From Acidobacteriota bacterium (lineage in GTDB: Bacteria; Acidobacteriota; Terriglobia; Acidoferrales; UBA7541): 6,404 nt of DNA. A program made the translations under genes and the position numbers. The notes under the pieces were generated by a model. The model was not told the origin of the DNA. It did not search any database and saw nothing but the letters and a program-made list of their open reading frames with translations. Each line of letters starts with the position of its first letter. Positions within the stretch are counted from its first letter, which is position 1. The DNA is taken from positions 1-6,404 of the forward strand of contig JAFAZL010000664.1 in the NCBI GenBank assembly GCA_019239815.1, given 5' to 3'. This document shows, piece by piece, positions 1 through 4,594 of this stretch.

Positions 1-845
1 TCTACGAGCACGACCATCGCGTCAACATCGTCCGCCTGCGCCGCAATTTCGGCCAGACCTCCGCGCTCAAAGCCGGTTTCGACTTCGCCCGCGGCGACGT
101 CGTCATCTCGATGGATGGCGACCTCCAGCACGATCCCGAAGAAATCCCGCGTTTTCTCGAGAAGATCGAAGAAGGCTTCGACCTCGTCAGCGGCTGGCGC
201 TACGCCCGCCGCGATCATTGGCTCATGCGTCAGTTCCCCAGCCGCGTCGCCAACTGGATGATGGCCAAGCTGAGTGGCGTCGATCTTCACGACTTCGGCA
301 CCACCTTCAAAGCCTACAAGCGCGAAATCATTCAGGAAATCCAGCTCTACGGTGAATTGCATCGCTTTATCCCGGCTCTTGCAGCCACCACCGGCGCGCG
401 CATCACCGAAGTCCCGATCACCGACCTCGATCGCAAGAGCGGCAAGAGCAACTACGGCATCGGCCGCACCTTCCGCGTCTTCTTCGACCTAATCATCGTT
501 AAGTTCTTGCAGGATTACTCGACGCGCCCGCTCCAGTTCTTCGGCCTCATGGGCGTTGCCGGTGTTCTGCTGGGTCTGCTCGACGCCACCTATCTCCTCT
601 ACGAGAAATTCGCCCACAACGTCTCGGTGATGAGCGCGCACGGCCCACTGATGCTGACAGGCGTGGCGCTGATCGTCAGCGGCGTCCAGTTCATCTCCAT
701 GGGCCTCCTGGGCGAAATCATCGCCCGCACCTACTACGAGTCCCAAAACAAACCCATCTACGCCCTCCGCGAAGTCAAAAGCCACCGCAAAGAACTCGGC
801 GACAGCACCGAACAAACCCGCCCCAGCGGCCCCACCGAACGCTAG
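1..845 (+). CDS. Family 2 glycosyltransferase, membrane-anchored (polyprenyl-phosphate sugar transferase type), 5' partial
   Basis: The reading frame is open from the left edge (first full codon at position 3) to TAG at 843-845, giving 280 visible residues. The N-terminal beta-strand and nucleotide-binding start of the GT-A fold are missing. Visible residues 11-36 (VRLRRNFGQTSALKAGFDFA then RGDVVIS) and the MDGDLQHDPEEI stretch (37-48), with its D-x-D metal/nucleotide-sugar site, are typical of the DPM1/ArnC/GtrB branch of GT2. So are GTTFKAYKRE and the K-S-x-Y-G motif near residue 144. Two hydrophobic segments follow (about residues 174-200 and 214-240), as in GtrB-like enzymes that load a sugar onto undecaprenyl phosphate at the inner membrane. 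The tail is hydrophilic and K/R/E-rich. The sugar donor cannot be told from sequence. The family is secure; the acceptor is inferred from the membrane segments. Confidence 0.9.
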   Translation, partial: YEHDHRVNIVRLRRNFGQTSALKAGFDFARGDVVISMDGDLQHDPEEIPRFLEKIEEGFDLVSGWRYARRDHWLMRQFPSRVANWMMAKLSGVDLHDFGTTFKAYKREIIQEIQLYGELHRFIPALAATTGARITEVPITDLDRKSGKSNYGIGRTFRVFFDLIIVKFLQDYSTRPLQFFGLMGVAGVLLGLLDATYLLYEKFAHNVSVMSAHGPLMLTGVALIVSGVQFISMGLLGEIIARTYYESQNKPIYALREVKSHRKELGDSTEQTRPSGPTER

Positions 846-864
846 CTTAAGTGGAATTAACGGT

Positions 865-903
865 TGTCATCCTGAGCGCTCCGCAGGAGGGCGAAGGATC
901 TCA
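865..903 (+). repeat. Interspersed repeat, copy 1 (TGTCAT-CTGAGCG / GCGAAGGATC family)
   Basis: The arms TGTCATCCTGAGCG (865-878) and GCGAAGGATC (891-900) flank a 12-nt middle containing a small CTCC-GCA-GGAG hairpin (879-889). The same two arms recur on the opposite strand at 5753-5779, separated there by only 2 nt. From memory, this motif is a very common dispersed intergenic repeat in Acidobacteriota and some other bacteria. Its function is unknown to me. It sits 20 nt after the glycosyltransferase stop. Confidence 0.7.
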
Positions 904-991
904 ACGTCGGCCCGACCACAAGTTCTCCCCGGCAACCCGACTCCTGCGCTCTCAAGCGGTGCCTGCTAACTCTATGTAAGCTTCCTTCTTT

Positions 992-1067
992 TCGGCTTTC
1001 TCATATCGGCGCAGCTGACTGTGCGTAACTGACTGTAAGGAAGACAGTTACTCGCCAAAAAAGCCGA
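992..1067 (+). repeat. Nested inverted repeats, possible structured leader or regulator site
   Basis: Three arm pairs nest inside each other: TCGGCTTT (992-999) with AAAGCCGA (1060-1067), GGCG (1008-1011) with CGCC (1053-1056), and GTAACTG (1025-1031) with CAGTTAC (1045-1051). In addition CTGACTGT occurs twice as a direct repeat (1015-1022 and 1029-1036). The region lies 224-299 nt before the dioxygenase start. It could be a folded transcript, a decayed terminator of the upstream gene or a repressor site. No known riboswitch is recognised, and the arms are short enough that chance cannot be excluded. Confidence 0.35.
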
Positions 1068-1173
1068 CCGTCAATTCGAACGCCGACCCACACCCGTAAC
1101 CCATGTAGAATCAAATCCTTGCGCACCTTGCACGCATAAACGCCCTAAAATCACATTCTTACGCAAAAACCCC

Positions 1174-1201
1174 GGGGGGAGGGGCCAAAAGTGCCCCCCT
1201 C
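1174..1201 (+). repeat. G-run / C-run hairpin upstream of the dioxygenase gene
   Basis: Six G, one A and four G (1174-1184) are followed by CCAAAAGTG and then six C and TC. GAGGGG (1179-1184) pairs with CCCCTC (1196-1201). No T tail follows, so this is not a standard intrinsic terminator. It resembles a dispersed GC-rich repeat, but no second copy is present in the window. Confidence 0.35.
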
Positions 1202-1280
1202 TGTGCCGTCCGCGAACCCAGTGGTGAAACCGCCTTCGACTTTCTTCCGCAACCCGCTCAAAATACTCGTTAATCGCACC

Positions 1281-1285
1281 AGGAG
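1281..1285 (+). promoter_or_regulatory. Ribosome binding site of the tryptophan dioxygenase gene
   Basis: AGGAG lies 5 nt before the ATG at 1291. It fixes the start, because the protein from that ATG begins as expected for the family. Confidence 0.7.
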
Positions 1286-1290
1286 CCCGA

Positions 1291-2031
1291 ATGAACCGCA
1301 AACTCTTCTATTCCCAGATGTCCGGCGAAGGCACTCTCGACTACGAGCTCTACCTCAACACCAAGAATCTCCTCTCCTGCCAATCCAACTTCGACGAACT
1401 CTGCAACGGCGACGAACTCCAATTTCAGATCGTCCACCAAGTCGAGGAGCTTTGGATGAAGCTGATCGCCTACACGCTGCTCGACATCGACGATTTTCTC
1501 CAGCAACAAAACACCAATCGCGTCCTCACACTCTTTCGCCGAGTCCACACAATTCAGCGCCTGATGATCGGTCAAATCGCTCTGCTGGAAATTATGTCGC
1601 CCAAGGAATACCAGGCGATCCGCGAACGCCTCGGCAACGGCAGCGGCCAGGAATCCCCCGGCTTCCGCATTCTGTTGAAGATGTATCAGCCGATCTGGAA
1701 TTCGTTCAAAGAAAACTATCTCGACAAGCACAATCTGACGCTCGAAAAAATCTACGACTCAGAATACAACCACGGGGACGCTTACGTCGTAGCCGAAGCG
1801 TTAGCCGAGTTCGACGAACTCTTCCAGAAATTCCGCTACGAACACATGTTGTTGATTCACCGCACCATCGGCTTCGGCGCGAAATCTCTGAAAGGTCGTC
1901 CCGTAGAAATATTGGAGGAAGGCATGCGCCACAAATTCTTTCCCGATCTCTGGGAAATCCGCGGCGAAATGACCGACCGCTGGGGCGCCATCTACGGCAC
2001 CAAACGCGACCCCCTCGGCGGCCACCACTAG
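1291..2031 (+). CDS. kynA: Tryptophan 2,3-dioxygenase, compact form
   Basis: This heme enzyme should oxidise L-tryptophan with O2 to N-formylkynurenine, the first step of the kynurenine route; it is cytoplasmic and usually tetrameric. The 246-residue protein shows the family signature FQIVHQVEELWMKL (45-58). Phe45 and His49 correspond to Phe51 and His55 of the Xanthomonas enzyme, and Tyr107 and Arg111 (EYQAIRERLGNGSGQ) correspond to its Tyr113 and Arg117, a constant offset of 6. The proximal heme ligand is most likely His185 (FRYEHMLLIHRTIG), with His190 the alternative. It is about 50 residues shorter than the Xanthomonas enzyme, and the GTGGS-containing substrate loop is not visible; SLKGRPVEILEEG stands in its place. 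An AGGAG supports the start. No kynureninase or formamidase gene adjoins it, so the downstream fate of the product cannot be read here. Family assignment is strong; exact substrate is inferred. Confidence 0.88.
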   Translation: MNRKLFYSQMSGEGTLDYELYLNTKNLLSCQSNFDELCNGDELQFQIVHQVEELWMKLIAYTLLDIDDFLQQQNTNRVLTLFRRVHTIQRLMIGQIALLEIMSPKEYQAIRERLGNGSGQESPGFRILLKMYQPIWNSFKENYLDKHNLTLEKIYDSEYNHGDAYVVAEALAEFDELFQKFRYEHMLLIHRTIGFGAKSLKGRPVEILEEGMRHKFFPDLWEIRGEMTDRWGAIYGTKRDPLGGHH

Positions 2032-2098
2032 TCTTGGAAACCAGAAATTAGAAGCTAGAAATTCACGCAACGCGTCTATACGTCAGCAGGGTGATGTA

Positions 2099-2121
2099 GG
2101 GGCGCAGCACTGCTGCGCCCC
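2099..2121. repeat. Perfect GC-rich palindrome, TGTAGGGGCG family, copy 1
   Basis: GGGGCGCAGCA (2099-2109) and TGCTGCGCCCC (2111-2121) are perfect complements around one C. With the preceding TGTA this shares the ten bases TGTAGGGGCG with 2844-2853. No T tract follows. It could still act as a transcription-stopping hairpin between the convergent genes, but it looks first of all like a dispersed palindromic repeat. Confidence 0.65.
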
Positions 2122-2156
2122 ATGTCCGCAAGATGCACTGAGTCAGGGTATTCCGA

Positions 2157-2174
2157 TTCTCGCTTAAGCGAGAA
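2157..2174. repeat. Perfect 18-bp palindrome
   Basis: TTCTCGCTTAAGCGAGAA is identical to its own reverse complement, centred between 2165 and 2166. It lies between two convergent genes, so an operator role at a promoter is not expected. It is unrelated in sequence to the GC-rich palindrome 36 nt before it. Possible roles are a dimeric-protein binding site or the stem of a terminator read in either direction. Confidence 0.6.
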
Positions 2175-2230
2175 AATAACGTTCAGCGCGCTTTTCCCAT
2201 TTTCCAATTTCTAATTTCCAGTTTCCGCGC

Positions 2231-2752
2231 TTACAGCTCGATTTTTCTGTATCCGCCGCGAAAATAAACCAGCGGCTCGCCATCAAATATCTCCGTCGTC
2301 TCCACTTGTCCAATAAAAATCGTGTGATCGCCGGCCTCTTGCGCTGAAGTCACGCGGCAAGCAATGTGTACAAGCGCGTCATCCAGCAACGGAATCCCAG
2401 ACTCCGTCCAGCGATAGCGAATCCCCAGCTTCGCTTCGGTCGCTTCGTCTTCCACGGTCTGCGCGAAATACCGCGAAATCGCTTGCTGCTCCTGCCTCAA
2501 TACACTGACGCCGAAGTGCTGCTTTGCGCGCACCATCGGCAAAAGCTGCGCGCGGTGGTCCACGCAAACCAGCAACAGCAACGGATTCAGCGACACCGAA
2601 GTTACTGAATTTGCCGTCATTCCGTGAACTTTGCCTGGTGCGCGCTCCGCCGTCACGACCGACACCCCGGTCGCAAACTGCGAGCACGCCAAACGAAACT
2701 CAGCCGCCGTAGGAGTTTGCGCCGCCATATTCGGAATTCCCGAAGGTATCAT
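2231..2752 (-). CDS. Flavin-reductase-like FMN-binding split-barrel protein
   Basis: The 173-residue protein matches the flavin reductase domain family (NTA/HpaC-type small reductases) across its full length. Visible are FATGVSVVT (26-34), HGMTANSVTSVSLNP (43-57), then LLLLVCVD, FGVSVL (80-85), GDHTIFIGQV (141-150) and a closing EPLVYFRGGYR (159-169). Such proteins bind FMN or FAD and use NAD(P)H to make reduced flavin, often for a partner monooxygenase. No monooxygenase is adjacent. The gene is divergent from npdG and convergent with the dioxygenase gene. Two starts compete: ATG at 2752, with no clear Shine-Dalgarno, and ATG at 2728 (residue 9), preceded by GGGA at a 9-nt spacing; the latter is as likely. 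Family is secure. Its electron donor and partner are unknown, and a role tied to F420 is only suggested by position. Confidence 0.85.
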   Translation of the reverse strand: MIPSGIPNMAAQTPTAAEFRLACSQFATGVSVVTAERAPGKVHGMTANSVTSVSLNPLLLLVCVDHRAQLLPMVRAKQHFGVSVLRQEQQAISRYFAQTVEDEATEAKLGIRYRWTESGIPLLDDALVHIACRVTSAQEAGDHTIFIGQVETTEIFDGEPLVYFRGGYRKIEL

Positions 2753-2843
2753 AGCGGATTACATCTCTGCGAATTCGCCGACGTCTCGCTCATGTTCCAA
2801 CCGCACTCGTACGCTGAGCTAAAATGAATCGAGGCGGAGCACT

Positions 2844-2868
2844 TGTAGGGGCGGGGCTTGCCCCGCCC
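2844..2868. repeat. GC-rich palindrome, TGTAGGGGCG family, copy 2
   Basis: GGGCGGGGC (2849-2857) and GCCCCGCCC (2860-2868) are perfect complements around TT, and the sequence begins with the same TGTAGGGGCG as the copy at 2095-2121. It ends 43 nt before the npdG start codon, so it would form a strong hairpin in the npdG leader if transcribed. From memory, repeats of this type are widespread in intergenic DNA of several phyla. Confidence 0.65.
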
Positions 2869-2901
2869 GGCCTCAACACGACCGACACCTTTCGCGGAGC
2901 C

Positions 2902-2905
2902 GGAG
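2902..2905 (+). promoter_or_regulatory. Ribosome binding site deciding the npdG start
   Basis: GGAG lies 6 nt before the ATG at 2912. This, with the Rossmann motif beginning five residues later, favours this start over the in-frame TTG at 2858, which lies inside a palindromic repeat. Confidence 0.65.
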
Positions 2906-2911
2906 AACACG

Positions 2912-3586
2912 ATGACTCGAACAGTCGCAATTCTTGGTGGAACCGGACCAGAAGGCCTCGGCTTGGCGAATCGGCTCGCGCGCGCCGGCGAACGCATCGT
3001 GATCGGTTCGCGCGACGCGCAGCGCGCTCAGGACGCTGCGAAAAAATTGCGCGACGCGATCGGCGCATCGGCTCAAGTCGAAGGTGTTGCAAATGCGGCA
3101 GCCGCAGCCCAATGCGATGTTGCGCTGCTCACAATTCCCTTCAGCGGAATGGCGAGCTTGCTGAAGGAATTAAAATCTGTCTGGAAGCCGGGAACGATCG
3201 TGATCGATACGACTGTGCCGCTTGCTGCTGCGGTCGGCGGAGCGCCTTCAAAAATGCTTGGAGTCTGGCAAGGCTCCGCGGCGGAAGCAGCGCGCGAATT
3301 GTTGCCAAAAGAAGTGAGTCTCGCGGCTGCGTTTCACAATCTTAGCGCTTCCCTTCTTGAAGGCGATGCTACGGTGGAATGCGATGTCCTGGTTTGCAGC
3401 GACGACGACATGGCCAAGCAGGTCGCCAGCGAATTAGCGAAGAAGATTCCCGGCGTCCGCGCCATCAACGGCGGCAAACTCGAAAACGCCCGCATCGTTG
3501 AATCGATGACCGCGCTCTTGATCGGTCTCAACATCCGCCACAAAGTCCATAGTGCCGGCATCCGTTTCACCGGTCTTCCACTCTGA
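2912..3586 (+). CDS. npdG: NADPH:coenzyme F420 oxidoreductase (F420-dependent NADP reductase)
   Basis: The enzyme transfers hydride between reduced F420 and NADP(H) in the cytoplasm. The 224-residue protein starts MTRTVAILGGTGPEGLGLAN, a glycine-rich Rossmann motif (Gly9-Gly15) characteristic of this family. IGSRDAQRAQ follows, where Ser33 and Arg34 match the residues that bind the 2'-phosphate of NADP in the Archaeoglobus enzyme. The centre carries DVALLTIPF (69-77). The C-terminal half has CDVLVCSDDD (157-166) and GGKLENARIVESMTALLIGLNI, both typical of NpdG/Fno. Length fits the family. Relatives of this fold include KARI-like and ferric-reductase-domain proteins, but the convergent cofD and the neighbouring cofG make an F420 role the best reading. 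The stop is 9 nt from the cofD stop, leaving no room for a separate terminator. Whether it reduces F420 or NADP in vivo cannot be told. Confidence 0.88.
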   Translation: MTRTVAILGGTGPEGLGLANRLARAGERIVIGSRDAQRAQDAAKKLRDAIGASAQVEGVANAAAAAQCDVALLTIPFSGMASLLKELKSVWKPGTIVIDTTVPLAAAVGGAPSKMLGVWQGSAAEAARELLPKEVSLAAAFHNLSASLLEGDATVECDVLVCSDDDMAKQVASELAKKIPGVRAINGGKLENARIVESMTALLIGLNIRHKVHSAGIRFTGLPL

Positions 3587-3595
3587 AGTAAGTAC

Positions 3596-4576
3596 CTAGC
3601 CAGGAAGTGTTAGTAGAGCTCGCGCGAGTTTGCGTTTGTCTCCGCGAGTCTGCATCACCGTTGGAATCACAACAACTGTTATGCCGAGCGATTCGATTGC
3701 GGAGCGTTGCGATTCGTCGGCAGAATCAATGACAAAAGTTCCGGTAAAGTCGGCGTAGAGTTTCGCGACGCCTCTTGCGGATGCCTCGTGACCAAGTTCC
3801 GCGAGCATTTTGTCGCTCGGCCCCTTCAGCGACTTGCCGCCAACGATCGGGCAAACCGCAACGACGCTTTCACGGCGCGCCCGCAAGGCTTCACGAACTC
3901 CCTTCACCGCAAGAATCGGCCCGATGCTGATGAGTGGATTGCTCGGGCAGATCACGACGCGATCGGCATCGCGGATGGCCTCAAGCACTCCTGGCGCTGG
4001 CTTCGCTTGCTCGACTCCGTCGAAGCGAAGGCCTTTGACGACCGGTTCAGCTCGGCGTTTCACCAAATATTCCTGGAAGTGGAGCGCGCCTTCGTTCGAT
4101 TCAATGATCGTCGGCACCGGTTCGTTGCACATCGGCAGGATGCGCGACTTCACACCAAGCGCAGTGCGAATCGACTCCGCTGCATCCGTCAAAGTTTTTC
4201 CATCCGCTAGCATCGCGGTTCTGTGAATGTGCGTGGCGAGATCGCGATCGCCAAGATTGAACCAGTTGATCCGGCCAAAAACAGCGAGGCGCTTCAGCAG
4301 ATGAAATGTTTCACCGCGAAAGCCCCATCCTTTTTTCGGGTCGATGATTCCCGCCAGCGTGTACGTAACGATGTCGAGGTCTGGCGAAATTTTTAGTCCG
4401 TGCAGAGTGATGTCGTCGCCCGTGTTCACGATCGCGGTCAGGTCAGCCGGGTCCATCACGTCGTAAAGGCCGAGGAGCAGCTTCGAGGCGCCAACGCCAC
4501 CCGCCAGTGCAGCGACTTGCAACTTATTGTTACCACTATACTTAGGACGTTCGCCGCGAGGTCGATGGGTTGGCAT
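3596..4576 (-). CDS. cofD: CofD/FbiA, phospholactate/phosphoenolpyruvate transferase of F420 biosynthesis
   Basis: CofD transfers the phospho-lactyl (archaea) or phosphoenolpyruvyl (known in mycobacteria) group from its guanosine diphosphate carrier to F0, yielding F420-0 or dehydro-F420-0. The 326-residue protein has the family motifs in order: LAGGVGASKLLLGL (24-37), VNTGDDITLHGLKISPDLDI (50-69), GWGFRGETF (83-91), WFNLGDRDLATH (105-116), PSNPLISIGPIL (211-222), PIVGGKSLKGPSDKM (243-257). The C-terminal part carries KLYADF and VIDSAD. Length is usual, except that about 20 residues precede the first strand, where relatives start almost directly. The ATG at 4576 has no evident Shine-Dalgarno; a TTG at residue 19 (codon starting at 4522) is a weaker alternative. 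It begins 18 nt after the cofG stop, so the two are surely co-transcribed. Which three-carbon substrate it uses cannot be read from the sequence. Confidence 0.93.
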   Translation of the reverse strand: MPTHRPRGERPKYSGNNKLQVAALAGGVGASKLLLGLYDVMDPADLTAIVNTGDDITLHGLKISPDLDIVTYTLAGIIDPKKGWGFRGETFHLLKRLAVFGRINWFNLGDRDLATHIHRTAMLADGKTLTDAAESIRTALGVKSRILPMCNEPVPTIIESNEGALHFQEYLVKRRAEPVVKGLRFDGVEQAKPAPGVLEAIRDADRVVICPSNPLISIGPILAVKGVREALRARRESVVAVCPIVGGKSLKGPSDKMLAELGHEASARGVAKLYADFTGTFVIDSADESQRSAIESLGITVVVIPTVMQTRGDKRKLARALLTLPG

Positions 4577-4594
4577 GATTGGGGAAATGTTCGC

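Larger units (their letters stand above)
846..1290. other. 445-nt intergenic region upstream of the tryptophan dioxygenase gene
   Basis: I see no credible gene here. The stretch holds an interspersed repeat just after the glycosyltransferase stop (865-903), a nested inverted-repeat region (992-1067), a G-run/C-run hairpin (1174-1201), and a ribosome binding site directly before the dioxygenase start. A TAGAAT hexamer at 1106-1111 would make a -10 box, but no acceptable -35 lies 16-18 nt upstream, so I do not call a promoter. No U-tailed terminator is evident after the glycosyltransferase. Confidence 0.6.
2036..2226. repeat. Intergenic segment bounded by imperfect inverted repeats
   Basis: The left arm GGAAACCAGAAATTAGAA (2036-2053) matches the reverse complement of 2209-2226 at 16 of 18 positions. 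The two arms enclose about 155 nt containing two perfect palindromes (2099-2121 and 2157-2174) and no gene. It fills almost all of the gap between the convergent dioxygenase and flavin-reductase genes. It could be a small non-autonomous element, a repeat cluster, or a bidirectional terminator zone. No flanking target duplication is obvious. Confidence 0.45.
2753..2911. promoter_or_regulatory. Divergent region between the flavin reductase gene and npdG
   Basis: Both flanking genes start away from this 159-nt stretch, so it must carry at least the promoter of each, unless one is read from farther off. TAAAAT at 2820-2825 is a possible -10 for npdG, but the best -35 candidate (TTCCAA, 2795-2800) has a 19-nt spacer, so the call is weak. 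A GC-rich palindromic repeat lies inside the presumed npdG leader. Confidence 0.35.

Noticed and set aside
865..903. CRISPR-like or insertion-sequence end
   Set aside because: There are no regularly spaced repeats and no transposase in the window; the motif is a short dispersed repeat.
1106..1111. Promoter with TAGAAT as -10 box for the dioxygenase gene
   Set aside because: No acceptable -35 at the right distance; TTGCGC/TTGCAC farther on pair with TAAAAT only at spacings of 21 or 12 nt.
1071..1301. A 76-residue minus-strand frame covering much of the upstream gap
   Set aside because: It runs through the G-run/C-run hairpin and overlaps the dioxygenase start; no motif and no supporting ribosome site.
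1191..2051. A 286-residue plus-strand frame over the dioxygenase gene
   Set aside because: It overlaps the dioxygenase in another frame, is Arg/Pro-rich with no domain, and has no ribosome site.
2099..2121. Intrinsic terminator for the dioxygenase gene
   Set aside because: The stem is strong, but only one loop base is left and no T-rich tract follows; a dispersed palindromic repeat is the better description.
2858..2911. TTG at 2858 as the start of npdG
   Set aside because: That codon is inside a palindromic repeat, the added 18 residues are Pro/Arg-rich and unlike the family, and ATG 2912 has GGAG at a 6-nt spacing.
2824..3345. A 173-residue plus-strand frame starting near the divergent region
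   Set aside because: It is out of frame with npdG and overlaps it almost fully; Arg/Ser/Cys-rich translation without domain features.
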